Program-made: the position numbers and the translations under genes
Shown here: piece by piece, positions 50,875 to 59,369 of the stretch
Layout: every line of letters starts with the position of its first letter
Position numbering within the stretch: position 1 is the stretch's first letter
DNA from: Pseudarthrobacter defluvii
GTDB lineage: Bacteria > Actinomycetota > Actinomycetes > Actinomycetales > Micrococcaceae
DNA: 64,000 nucleotides
Direction of reading: 5' to 3'
Assembly: GCF_030323865.1 (NCBI RefSeq)
Contig: NZ_CP066362.1
Span: forward strand, 3,286,001 to 3,350,000
Notes under the pieces: generated by a model
Seen by the model: the letters and a program-made list of their open reading frames with translations, nothing else
Databases searched by the model: none
Told to the model about the DNA's origin: nothing

Positions 50875-51315
50875 ATGGGACTGAATATCCAGATAGTTGT
50901 CGACTCCGCCCGCCCGCATGAGCTCGCGGACTGGTGGGCAGAAACGCTTCAGTGGACCGTGGAACCGCAGGACGCATCCTTCATCCGCTCCATGATCGAG
51001 CAGGGCTACGCCACCGGCGACCAGACCATGACCCACCGGGGAAACCTGGTGTGGAAGGACGGCGCCGCCATCAGGCCGCCGGAAGAGATCGAGTCCAAGG
51101 CCCCGGAGCGGCGCATCCTGTTCCAGACCGCACCGGAGGGAAAGACGGTCAAGAACCGTGTGCACTGGGACGTCCGGCTGGACGGCCGGGACAAGGACGT
51201 GGTCCGGCGCGAACTCGAGGCACGGGGTGCAACTTTCCTCTGGTCCGCCCGGCAGGGCCCGCATTCCTGGCATACCATGGCGGACCCCGAGGGCAACGAG
51301 TTCTGCATCAGCTAA
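50875..51315 (+). CDS. VOC/glyoxalase-like protein
   Basis: This 146-residue protein opens LNIQIVVDSARPHELADWWAETL and ends HTMADPEGNEFCIS, as in the Glyoxalase_6 group. The central part has VHWDVRLDGRDKDVVRREL. The substrate is unknown. I chose ATG 50875; TACCGT lies 6 bases upstream with no ribosome site, so it may be leaderless. It precedes menB by 22 bases, but menB has its own TANNNT box. Confidence 0.85.
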   Translation: MGLNIQIVVDSARPHELADWWAETLQWTVEPQDASFIRSMIEQGYATGDQTMTHRGNLVWKDGAAIRPPEEIESKAPERRILFQTAPEGKTVKNRVHWDVRLDGRDKDVVRRELEARGATFLWSARQGPHSWHTMADPEGNEFCIS

Positions 51316-51337
51316 GCACGATTACTAGACTTGGACG

Positions 51338-52291
51338 GTGAGCAACCAGATCCCCGCCCCGGTGTCCGATGTCTTCGATCCCACGCGCTGGCGGGTGGTC
51401 TCCGGTTTCGAGGACTTCCAGGACATGACCTACCACCGGCAGGTGGAGCGGGATGCCGACGGCGGCTGGGTGCGTGACCTGCCCACGGTCCGGATTGCGT
51501 TCAACCGGCCCGAGGTGCGCAATGCGTTCCGGCCGGGCACCGTGGACGAGCTCTACCGGGCCATGGACCACGCCCGGATGACGCCCGACGTCGCTACCGT
51601 CCTCCTTACCGGCAACGGCCCCTCCCCCAAGGACGGCGGCCACTCCTTCTGCTCCGGCGGGGACCAGCGGATCCGCGGCCGGGACGGCTATCGGTATGCC
51701 GACGGCGAGACCCAGGAAACCATCGACCCCGCCCGCGCCGGCCGGCTGCACATCCTGGAAGTCCAGCGGCTGATGCGCACCATGCCCAAGGTGGTCATCG
51801 CCGTCGTCAACGGCTGGGCAGCCGGCGGCGGTCACTCGCTGCACGTGGTGTCCGACCTCACCATCGCCTCCCGGCAGCACGGCAAGTTCAAGCAGACGGA
51901 CGCCACGGTGGGAAGCTTCGACGCCGGCTACGGCTCCGCGCTCCTGGCCCGGCAGGTGGGGCAAAAGACCGCCCGCGAGATTTTCTTCCTCGCCCGCGAA
52001 TATTCCGCTGAAGACATGGTCCGCATGGGCGCCGTGAACGAGGCCGTGGACCACGAGCGGCTGGAAGAGGTGGCACTGGAATACGCCGCGGACATCGCCA
52101 GGCAGTCCCCGCAGGCCATCCGCATGCTGAAGTTCGCCTTCAACCTGGCGGACGACGGCCTGGCCGGCCAGCAGGTGTTCGCCGGCGAGGCCACCCGCCT
52201 GGCCTACATGACGGACGAGGCTGTGGAGGGCAAGGAGGCCTTCCTGCAAAAACGCGACCCCGACTGGTCACGCTTCCCGCACTACTTCTAA
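51338..52291 (+). CDS. menB: 1,4-dihydroxy-2-naphthoyl-CoA synthase
   Basis: This 317-residue crotonase closes the naphthoquinone ring in menaquinone synthesis. Family features are VRIAFNRPEVRNAFRPGTVDEL, the long SPKDGGHSFCSGGDQRIRG (about 97-115), the oxyanion Gly in VNGWAAGGGHSLHVVSDLTIA (split over 155-175), and QTDATVGSFDAGYGSA. The YF C-terminus that crosses subunits is present (PHYF). TAGACT (51326-51331) lies 6 bases before the GTG, so the transcript is probably leaderless. menE follows after 12 bases. Confidence 0.96.
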   Translation: MSNQIPAPVSDVFDPTRWRVVSGFEDFQDMTYHRQVERDADGGWVRDLPTVRIAFNRPEVRNAFRPGTVDELYRAMDHARMTPDVATVLLTGNGPSPKDGGHSFCSGGDQRIRGRDGYRYADGETQETIDPARAGRLHILEVQRLMRTMPKVVIAVVNGWAAGGGHSLHVVSDLTIASRQHGKFKQTDATVGSFDAGYGSALLARQVGQKTAREIFFLAREYSAEDMVRMGAVNEAVDHERLEEVALEYAADIARQSPQAIRMLKFAFNLADDGLAGQQVFAGEATRLAYMTDEAVEGKEAFLQKRDPDWSRFPHYF

Positions 52292-52303
52292 GGCAGGACG
52301 GCA

Positions 52304-53530
52304 ATGAACAGCGAAGCATCCCCCACTCCGGCCCCAAGCGGTCCGCTCAACATCGGACCCGCCCTGAAGGCCCTCGCGGCTGCCCTCCACGGCGAGGGCC
52401 CCGCCGTCGAACTGTCCGTGGGCCCGGACGGCGAACTCGTCGTGGGGCACGTCGAAACGCCCGGCTGCGACGACGCCGTGGCCGTGGTCCGCACCTCCGG
52501 CTCCACCGGCGTCCCCAAGGCCACCCTGCTGACCGTGGAGTCGCTGGCAGCCTCTTCGATGGCCACGGCGCTGCGGCTCAAGGGCGAGGGCCAGTGGCTG
52601 CTGGCACTGCCAGTGCAGTTCGTGGCCGGCATCCAGGTGCTGGTACGCTCCCTGTTCGCCGGCACCCGGCCCTGGGTCATGGACATGTCCGGCGGCTTCA
52701 CCCCGGAGGCCTTCACCGCAGCGGCGTTGGAACTGACGGACAAGATCCGATTCACCTCCCTGGTTCCCACGCAGCTCCAGCGCCTCCTGGATGATCCGTC
52801 GCCGGACACGCTGGCCGTGCTCCGCCGCTTCAACGCCGTCCTGCTGGGAGGAGCTCCCACGCCGCCGGCACTGCTTGACGCCGCCCGCGAGGCCGGCGTC
52901 CGTGTGGTCACCACCTACGGTTCCGCGGAGACCTCCGGCGGCTGCATCTACGACGGCTATCCGTTGGAAGGCGTCTCGGTCCGCGTGGACACCGACGGCC
53001 GGATCCTGCTGGGCGGGGACACCGTCGCCGCCGGCTACATCGAGGCACCCGATGAGGAAACCGGGACCTTCTTCGAGGAGGACGGGGTGCGCTGGTACCG
53101 CACCAGCGACCTGGGCTCCATTGACGACGACGGCCGGCTCACCGTGCTTGGCCGCGCCGACGATGTGATCATCACCGGCGGCGTGAAGGTTTCCGCCGGC
53201 CACGTGCAGGAACAGCTGGAGAAGTCCGACGCCGTCGCCGCGGCTTACGTGGCAGGCGTCCCGTCCGCGGAGTGGGGGCAGGCCGTGGCCGCCTACGTGG
53301 CCCTTGCCCCTGCGGGTACGGACGGCAGGGAAGGCACCGCCGGAGAAGGTGCCGCCGGGCAGGAACCCGGGGATCCCGCCGTCGTACTTCAACAGCATTG
53401 GCAGCGGCAGTTGGGGGTTCTGGCGCCCAAGACCGTCCTCACGGCGCCGGCGCTGCGGATGCTGCCCAACGGCAAACCCGACCGGCTCGCCATGACCGCC
53501 GAACTCAGCGCCCTCCACCGGGGAAAGTAG
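52304..53530 (+). CDS. menE: o-Succinylbenzoate-CoA ligase
   Basis: This 408-residue adenylate-forming ligase makes o-succinylbenzoyl-CoA, the MenB substrate. The AMP loop VRTSGSTGVPKATLLT lies at about 64-79, TYGSAETSGGCIYDG near 205, DLGSIDDDGRLTVLGRADD near 268, and the catalytic Lys in LPNGKPDRLAM near 390. It is shorter at the N-terminus than typical MenE (~450 residues). A Gly/Glu-rich insert (about 345-360) interrupts the C-terminal domain. It is probably cotranscribed with menB. Confidence 0.94.
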   Translation: MNSEASPTPAPSGPLNIGPALKALAAALHGEGPAVELSVGPDGELVVGHVETPGCDDAVAVVRTSGSTGVPKATLLTVESLAASSMATALRLKGEGQWLLALPVQFVAGIQVLVRSLFAGTRPWVMDMSGGFTPEAFTAAALELTDKIRFTSLVPTQLQRLLDDPSPDTLAVLRRFNAVLLGGAPTPPALLDAAREAGVRVVTTYGSAETSGGCIYDGYPLEGVSVRVDTDGRILLGGDTVAAGYIEAPDEETGTFFEEDGVRWYRTSDLGSIDDDGRLTVLGRADDVIITGGVKVSAGHVQEQLEKSDAVAAAYVAGVPSAEWGQAVAAYVALAPAGTDGREGTAGEGAAGQEPGDPAVVLQQHWQRQLGVLAPKTVLTAPALRMLPNGKPDRLAMTAELSALHRGK

Positions 53531-53606
53531 AGTTGGACCTGCACCACCGCGGCGGGTGCACCTGTTCCATCCTGCCGTCTTACCGAAACAACACGAGGTA
53601 CTAACC

Positions 53607-54488
53607 GTGGCCACAGCCGCCCAATGGATCCAAGGCGCCCGACTCCGGACGCTGCCGGCAGCGATCGCGCCGGTGCTGATCGGCACCGCCGCCGCCTACG
53701 AGATGGACTCGTTCCTGCTGCCCAACGCCATCCTCGCGGCGCTGGTGGCGCTCCTGCTCCAGGTGGGCGTGAACTTCGCGAACGACTACTCGGACGGCAT
53801 CCGCGGCACGGACGACGACCGGGTGGGGCCGCTGCGGCTGGTGGGATCGGGCGCTGCCAAGCCCGAACACGTCAAGTGGGCGGCGTTCGGCACGTTCGCC
53901 CTGGCGATGGTGTTCGGCCTGGTCCTGGTGTTCCTCACCCAGGCCTGGTGGCTGATCCTGGTGGGCCTGGGCTGCGTCATGGCCGCCTGGGGCTACACCG
54001 GCGGCAAGAACCCGTACGGCTACATGGGCCTGGGCGATCTTTTCGTGTTCGTCTTCTTCGGCCTGGTGGCCACCCTGGGTACCACCTACACCCAGGCCGG
54101 GCACATAAACCTGTCCTCGGTCATCGGCGCCATCGGCACCGGCCTGATCGCCACCGCACTGCTCATGGCCAACAACGTCCGGGACATTCCCACGGACATG
54201 CAGGCCGGCAAGAAGACCCTCGCCGTGCGGCTGGGAGACAAGCATGCGCGGGAAAGCTACGTCCTGATGCTCGCCGTCGCCATCCTGCTGGTAGTAATCC
54301 TGGCGCCGGCCCGGCCGTGGATCCTGATCGTGCTGCTGCTCATCCCAGCCTGCCTGATGCCGGCCTGGCTGATGATCAACGGCCGCAAGCGCAAGAGCCT
54401 CATCCCGGTCCTGAAGCAGACCGGCCTGATCAACCTCGGCTACAGCGTGCTGTTCTCACTGGGACTGATCCTCAGCCACGGATTCTAG
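53607..54488 (+). CDS. menA: 1,4-dihydroxy-2-naphthoate polyprenyltransferase
   Basis: This 293-residue, ~9-helix UbiA-family enzyme attaches the isoprenoid tail to DHNA to give demethylmenaquinone at the membrane. The first Asp motif is NFANDYSDGIRGTDDDR (about 70-86), and the second lies in NNVRDIPTDMQAGKKTLA (about 190-207). I chose GTG 53607 with ACGAGG 8 bases upstream. It follows menE by 76 bases. Its stop overlaps the convergent DUF4229 gene by 4 bases. menF, D, C, H and G are not in this window. Confidence 0.95.
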   Translation: MATAAQWIQGARLRTLPAAIAPVLIGTAAAYEMDSFLLPNAILAALVALLLQVGVNFANDYSDGIRGTDDDRVGPLRLVGSGAAKPEHVKWAAFGTFALAMVFGLVLVFLTQAWWLILVGLGCVMAAWGYTGGKNPYGYMGLGDLFVFVFFGLVATLGTTYTQAGHINLSSVIGAIGTGLIATALLMANNVRDIPTDMQAGKKTLAVRLGDKHARESYVLMLAVAILLVVILAPARPWILIVLLLIPACLMPAWLMINGRKRKSLIPVLKQTGLINLGYSVLFSLGLILSHGF

Positions 54489-54793
54489 CTGTTCTTGGTG
54501 CCCTTGGCGTTGTTGATGGTGATGTCCGGGTTGGCGTCCAGCAGCGCGTCCTCGGCATTGGCGTCCTGGACTTCACCGGCCGAGCGCAGCGGCTTGGCCC
54601 TCCCCGAGAAACGGTACTGCAGGGCCGCCGCGGCAGCATCGCGCTGCTTCTGGAAAAACAGGTAGCTGATGGCAAAGGCAATGAGCGCGGCGCAGATCAC
54701 GGCCATCAGCACGCCTACCTGCAGAAGCATAAACACGACAAACAGGGGGACGAAGATCGCCAAACGGATAAGGGAATATTTCAAAAAGGCCAC
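54485..54793 (-). CDS. DUF4229 membrane protein
   Basis: This 102-residue protein has two adjacent hydrophobic helices (residues ~5-24 and 26-46: FLKYSLIRLAIFVPLFVVF, VGVLMAVICAALIAFAISY). A basic FFQKQRD follows, then a soluble tail ending PDITINNAKGTKNS. This is the DUF4229 pattern. It is often beside men genes in actinobacteria; the function is unknown. TAAACT (plus-strand 54800-54805) lies 6 bases before the GTG start, so it is probably leaderless. Confidence 0.88.
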   Translation of the reverse strand: MAFLKYSLIRLAIFVPLFVVFMLLQVGVLMAVICAALIAFAISYLFFQKQRDAAAAALQYRFSGRAKPLRSAGEVQDANAEDALLDANPDITINNAKGTKNS

Positions 54794-54855
54794 TATTCAA
54801 GTTTAGCCGCCTGCGCCCGGCGGCCCCCGCCCGTCCTGACGATAGACTTAACGGC

Positions 54856-55245
54856 ATGCTGTTCCGTGTGGCTTTGGCCGTCGCAGTCCTCGTCATCTTC
54901 GTGTATGGCCTGGTGGACGTGATCCGCACTGAAGGCCGCCTTACCCGGGGCATCTCGAAACCGGCCTGGATCATCGTGCAGATCGTCCTGCCGGTCCTGG
55001 GCGCCATTCTGTGGCTGCTGATCGGGCGCCCGCGCGGCACAGCGCAGCCGCGGCCCAGCTACCCCCACCCCACGGCCCCGGACGATGACCCGGACTTCCT
55101 CCGCAACCTCGAGGCCCGCCGCCGCAACCAGGCCGAGGCCGAGCGGCTGAAGAAACTCCGGGACGAACTGGAGGCAAAGACCAAGGAGGACGGCGGAAAA
55201 GGCCAGCGCGGCACCGATGAACACGATACCGACGGACTGAAATAG
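54856..55245 (+). CDS. PLDc_N-domain small membrane protein
   Basis: This 129-residue protein has two N-terminal helices (residues ~2-22 and ~38-58) with the pattern RGISKPAWIIVQIVLPVLGAILWLLIGR in split blocks. That is the phospholipase D N-terminal-type domain without a PLD catalytic part. A soluble tail with a charged coiled-coil-like segment follows (RRRNQAEAERLKKLRDELEA). TAGACT lies 7 bases before the ATG, so it is probably leaderless. The next gene starts 5 bases after the stop. The function is unknown. Confidence 0.88.
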   Translation: MLFRVALAVAVLVIFVYGLVDVIRTEGRLTRGISKPAWIIVQIVLPVLGAILWLLIGRPRGTAQPRPSYPHPTAPDDDPDFLRNLEARRRNQAEAERLKKLRDELEAKTKEDGGKGQRGTDEHDTDGLK

Positions 55246-55250
55246 GACCC

Positions 55251-55826
55251 ATGGCGCCGGCCTCCCCGCCTGGCGGAGAAGAGCGCAACTGGTCCGTGCC
55301 CCCACCGAGGCCCGGCCTGTCCTACTCCACCCCGCCGCCCATCCCGGTCATCCCCCCGCTGCCCCGGGTGGTCCGCACTTCCCGCTCGCTCTGGCTCTTC
55401 AGTTTCGCCGCGGGACTGGCCGTCCTGCTGGGATCCTTCGTGGCCCGCGAATCCAACCTTCAGCGGTTGCGCGGCCTGGTGGCGGATATGGCAGCAGGCC
55501 GGGACGCAGCGTCCGTGAGCACGACGGCGGAAGTCGTCTTCTGGGGAAGTGTCGGAGCACTGCTCGCGGTAACCCTGCTTGAGGCGGTGGCGCTTGCCGC
55601 CGTGCTGGGCCGCCGAAACTGGGCCCGCTGGATCCTGCTTCCCCTGCTGGCCAGCCATGTCCTCATCCTTGTCCTGGCATCGGCCTTCCTGGTCCCCGCC
55701 GGTGCCGCCGGCAGCTACGTGGTGATGCTGTGGGGCGCCGGGCTGCTCCTGGCGCTGGCCGGGTTGTCGCTGCTCTTCCTGCCATCCGCCGGGGCATGGC
55801 TGAAGCCGGAGCGCGGGAGCAGCTGA
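55251..55826 (+). CDS. Four-helix membrane protein, unknown function
   Basis: This 191-residue protein has a Pro-rich cytosolic head (residues 1-42) and four predicted membrane helices (~47-66, 94-117, 124-150, 154-178). RRNWARW lies between helices 2 and 3. It is cotranscribed with the PLDc_N gene (5-base gap). No known domain was recognised. The stop is 14 bases from the convergent GTPase gene. Confidence 0.75.
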   Translation: MAPASPPGGEERNWSVPPPRPGLSYSTPPPIPVIPPLPRVVRTSRSLWLFSFAAGLAVLLGSFVARESNLQRLRGLVADMAAGRDAASVSTTAEVVFWGSVGALLAVTLLEAVALAAVLGRRNWARWILLPLLASHVLILVLASAFLVPAGAAGSYVVMLWGAGLLLALAGLSLLFLPSAGAWLKPERGSS

Positions 55827-55840
55827 GGTGACCTGGGACC

Positions 55841-57334
55841 CTACGCCGACTGCGGCTGCCGGTCCCCGCGCGCACATTCTGCCAGCATCCCCTCGCAACT
55901 GCGGATCACCACCCGGCAGGCTTCGCCGGCGGACCGTGCCGTCAGCGGACTTTCAGCGACTGCACGCCAGCGGGCCAGGCAGCGCCTGGCCTCAGCCGCC
56001 AGCATTTCGGGTCCGGCATCTGCTGCCGCGGCCAGCCGGCGGTAGGCAGCTGCGCCCTGGCCGCCGACCAGCCGTTCGGCTTCCGCAGCCAGCTCAGGGG
56101 CCAGCTCCACCCCCGAGGTCCGCAGCGCCGCCAGCAGCCGGAGCTCGCGGAACTCGTGTGCGTTCGCCTGGAGCCGCTCCAGGGATGCCGCCAGGTGTTC
56201 CGTCCCCTGCCGCGGCCGGCTGGCCAGGAGGTTTTCCACCGCCGCCAGGGCAGTCCTGGCCTTGAGCTCTTCCGCCCTGGCCTGGAACTGCCGGTCCAGC
56301 ACGTCCAGCAGGGGGTCCAGGCCGCTCCGCCGCGCCAGCTCGTGGGCCAGCGGCGTGGGTTCGGCAAAACCGTTGCGGATCAGGACCACGGCCAGGCGGA
56401 TGCCGAAAAGCCCGTAGCGCTCCAGAAGGGACGCCCGTGCCTCCTCCGTCAGGCCCGCCGGCGCGGCGGACCGGCGGAACCTGTCGGCGGAGAGCATCAT
56501 CCGTTCTCGCTCGGTTCGGTCCAGGGTGGCCAGCAGCTGGAGTGCTTCGAAGTCCGGCTGGCGCAGGGTGCGGGCGCTTTGGGCCAGTAGCCCGGCCACC
56601 GGGACCACGCCGAGGGCAAGCTTCCGCAGGTTGGGATCGCGGCTGTACCTTTCCGCGATGTTCCCCGCGGACAGAAGGGAGTCGATGCGGCCGGCTCCCA
56701 CCTCGTCGGCCCGGGACAGCACCCCGATGGCGTTGACGGTGCCCGAGCGGCCAGACTCTGTGTCGCGGAAGGCTTCCAGGAACCTCAGGTCGGATGCGTG
56801 CATATGGCGCATCAGGTAGATAACAGCGTCAGCTTCCGACGGCGAATCCTCCGGGGTCAGGAACGCCAGGGACCTCGCGGACACGTCCTGGGAGACGGAG
56901 GCGATGCCGGGGGTGTCGATCAGGGTCATGGCCTGCAGTGCCGGCGCCGGCCATTCGACATCGAGCCGTTCCACTTCTTCCGCGCGTACGCCGTCAAGGA
57001 CGAAGACCAGGCGCCCGTCCACACGCTTCAGCGGCAGGGTCATGGGCTCCCCCGCAGCGGGGTGGAGCGTGATGCGGGGCGTGTGGCCGTGACGGTACCA
57101 GGTGACGATCCGGGTGCACTCGCCGGTGTCCGTGGGGGCGATCTCTTCACCGATGATGGCGTTCAGGAGTGTGGATTTGCCGGCTTTCACCATGCCGGCA
57201 ACGGCAATCCGCAGCGGCTCCGCCAGCCGCCGCGCATAGCCCTGCAGTTCCTGGGTGGCCTGCAGGTCGTCGGCGTACACCTCCAGGGCTTCCCGAATCA
57301 GCGCCGCCGCCCCGGCCGTGGTGGACGCCGTCAT
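55841..57334 (-). CDS. Dynamin-like GTPase, second of pair (IniC-like)
   Basis: This 497-residue protein has a GTPase domain with the P-loop VAGMVKAGKSTLLNAI (about 45-60), switch I Thr in APTDTGECTRIV, G3 in LIDTPGIASVSQ (about 138) and a G4-like LSRADEVG (about 208) in place of the usual T/NKxD. A long helical region follows (~280-497), as in bacterial dynamins. No membrane helix is visible, unlike its partner. Start ATG 57334 overlaps the partner's stop (ATGA), so the two are translationally coupled and probably form a heteromer, as LeoA/B/C- or IniA/IniC-type pairs may. Confidence 0.85.
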   Translation of the reverse strand: MTASTTAGAAALIREALEVYADDLQATQELQGYARRLAEPLRIAVAGMVKAGKSTLLNAIIGEEIAPTDTGECTRIVTWYRHGHTPRITLHPAAGEPMTLPLKRVDGRLVFVLDGVRAEEVERLDVEWPAPALQAMTLIDTPGIASVSQDVSARSLAFLTPEDSPSEADAVIYLMRHMHASDLRFLEAFRDTESGRSGTVNAIGVLSRADEVGAGRIDSLLSAGNIAERYSRDPNLRKLALGVVPVAGLLAQSARTLRQPDFEALQLLATLDRTERERMMLSADRFRRSAAPAGLTEEARASLLERYGLFGIRLAVVLIRNGFAEPTPLAHELARRSGLDPLLDVLDRQFQARAEELKARTALAAVENLLASRPRQGTEHLAASLERLQANAHEFRELRLLAALRTSGVELAPELAAEAERLVGGQGAAAYRRLAAAADAGPEMLAAEARRCLARWRAVAESPLTARSAGEACRVVIRSCEGMLAECARGDRQPQSA

Positions 57335-59247
57335 CCCACCCCCGCCGCTGTTTGGGTCCTGGCTGCGGCTGCCTCGGCGGCCACGGCTTCTGCAGCCCGG
57401 TGCAGCGCATCCACCTTCTTCAGCTCAGCCCTGATGTCCCGGATGCGCCCTTCCTTCTCCTGCGCGTACGAGTTCGCAGCCTTCTGCGCCGCGGCCACCG
57501 AGTCCGACAGCGACCTGTGGTATTCATCCGCGATCTCGGTGAAGTGGTCGCGGATGGTCCGCTGGACCAGGCGCAGCCTGTCCTTCAACTGCTTCCCCAC
57601 CTGGAACGTCACATCGTCCAACTGCCGCCGCACCAGCGCTTTCGCCTCGCCCTGGCGCCGCTTCAGCCGGGTCTCCTTGTCCTCCCGGTAGGCCTTGCGC
57701 CCCAGCAGCAGCCCGGCGCCCACCGACAGCGGATTGATGAGGGCCATTCCGAAGATCCCGGTCAGGAGGCCGAACATCAGGACGCCGCCGTAGGATCCGC
57801 GCATGCCGATCAGGACCTTCTGGATCGGATTTACCCGGCCGGGATCCAGTTCCGGCATCTGCTCCACCGGATCCAGGGCGTCGCCGGAATCGGAGACATG
57901 CAGGACCGGCAGCGCTACCTCGTCCGCCGCGAAATGCCCAGCCACCTGGGCGGCCAGCCATTGCGACCGCTCGCTGGTCCAAACGAACGTGTCCGAAACC
58001 GCTGCGGCAACACATTCTTCGAGCCACTGCGAGAACTGCGGCCACACGGGACCGGGATCGCCTTGGTCGATAGCGTTCTCGGCTTCCCGTTGGATCGCGC
58101 GAAGGCGGTCCCGCAGGTCATACTCCATGTCGGCGATGAGGTCATTGATGCCGTCGCTAAGGGTGAGCTGCCAGCGGGCGGACCGCTTCCGCAGGTGGTC
58201 CGCCTCCGTCCTGGCCTGTTCCAGCTCTGCGAGCATCTGCGGCGTGCCACCCGGGTTTTCCAAGGCATCCAACTCGGACTGCAGGGACAGCCTCAGGTTC
58301 TCGGTGACGGACAGCAGGTCCTGGCTGACGGAACGGCGCTGGATCCGTTCTGCCTTGCCCACCACGTCATTGCGGAGGTGGGCCACCAGTGCCGGGAAGC
58401 CGGATTCGTCGTTGAGTTCACTGTCCTGGAGCCGCGCAGCTTCCAGGCGAAGGTCCGCGGACAGAGGCAGCAGCGGGATATCAGACGCCACCTGGCCCAG
58501 GTGCGCCCTGTCCAGCTCCGCCACCCGCCGCCAGTCCGGATACAGGTCTGTCTTGGAGAGGACGGCCGCAACGTTGGGGGTTATCCGCATGGCCTGGCGG
58601 AGGAACCGCAGTTCGGGTTCCGTGTATTCCTGCGACGCGTCCGAGACCAGCAGCATGGCGTCTGCGGTGGGCAGGGCCGTGAGGGTGGTCAAAGTGTGCG
58701 TTGAGCCCATGCCGCCCACGCCAGGGGAATCGATGATGCTGAGCCCGCCCGTGAGGAGCCGGCGGGGCAGGCAGACCTCCGCGGCTGCTATCTTCCTGCT
58801 GTTTCCGGGGTTTCCCTGCTCGGAAACAAGGGCCGGCAGGTCGGCAAGCTCGACAGGCCGACGCTCAATTCCGCCGCCGGCAGCATCCCCGGCCGGGTTT
58901 TCCACCGGGGAGTTGTCCGGGGCGGCATTTCCCGGGACCAGGACGGCTGCCGACGCCGGCTCCCCATAACGGACCACTGTGGGGACCGACGTGGCGATGT
59001 CGTCATCCACCGGGCATACCGGCGCGTTCACCAGGGCGTTGATGAGTTTGCTCTTTCCCTGCTTGAACTCCCCCACCACAATGACCCTGATGCTCGGGTC
59101 CTGCAGCCTGGCCATGGCCTGCTCCAGCCTCCGGCGCAGGTCTGTGCGGTCCCCGCTGCCCACCAGCTGCAGGCCCTGTTCCACGAGCTTCCCCAACTGA
59201 CCGGCAGTAACCGGCCCCGGTGGCCTTGCCGGTGCTGCTTCTGCCAC
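57331..59247 (-). CDS. Dynamin-like GTPase, first of pair (IniA-like)
   Basis: This 638-residue protein has the P-loop VVGEFKQGKSKLINAL (about 57-72), switch I in DDDIATSVPTVV, G3 in IIDSPGVGGMGS (about 171) and G4 in VLSKTDLYPDW (about 220). Long helical stalk segments flank a hydrophobic hairpin (VLMFGLLTGIFGMALINPLS, about 482-501), the membrane-binding paddle. LLLGRKAYREDKETRLKRRQ follows. This matches bacterial dynamins such as mycobacterial IniA, which remodels and fuses membranes. GTP hydrolysis at the inner membrane is expected. It lies 122 bases downstream of the iniB-like gene, with a hairpin between. Confidence 0.88.
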   Translation of the reverse strand: MAEAAPARPPGPVTAGQLGKLVEQGLQLVGSGDRTDLRRRLEQAMARLQDPSIRVIVVGEFKQGKSKLINALVNAPVCPVDDDIATSVPTVVRYGEPASAAVLVPGNAAPDNSPVENPAGDAAGGGIERRPVELADLPALVSEQGNPGNSRKIAAAEVCLPRRLLTGGLSIIDSPGVGGMGSTHTLTTLTALPTADAMLLVSDASQEYTEPELRFLRQAMRITPNVAAVLSKTDLYPDWRRVAELDRAHLGQVASDIPLLPLSADLRLEAARLQDSELNDESGFPALVAHLRNDVVGKAERIQRRSVSQDLLSVTENLRLSLQSELDALENPGGTPQMLAELEQARTEADHLRKRSARWQLTLSDGINDLIADMEYDLRDRLRAIQREAENAIDQGDPGPVWPQFSQWLEECVAAAVSDTFVWTSERSQWLAAQVAGHFAADEVALPVLHVSDSGDALDPVEQMPELDPGRVNPIQKVLIGMRGSYGGVLMFGLLTGIFGMALINPLSVGAGLLLGRKAYREDKETRLKRRQGEAKALVRRQLDDVTFQVGKQLKDRLRLVQRTIRDHFTEIADEYHRSLSDSVAAAQKAANSYAQEKEGRIRDIRAELKKVDALHRAAEAVAAEAAAARTQTAAGVG

Positions 59248-59300
59248 AGCGTGTCCCCCTGTCGATGCCGAAAATTCCCAACGTCGGTAATACCGGAAGA

Positions 59301-59332
59301 GCCCGGCAGGAGGTGGATGCCTCCTGCCGGGC
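59301..59332 (-). terminator. Hairpin between iniB-like and iniA-like genes
   Basis: GCCCGGCAGGAGG (59301-59313) and CCTCCTGCCGGGC (59320-59332) form a perfect 13-bp stem with a 6-base loop. It lies 38 bases after the iniB-like stop and 54 before the iniA-like start. There is no U-run, so it may be a partial terminator or an RNA stabiliser that sets the ratio between the two products. Confidence 0.55.
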
Positions 59333-59369
59333 GGTTTGCCTCCCGCGAACAGCGTGTTCGAATAGCGTG

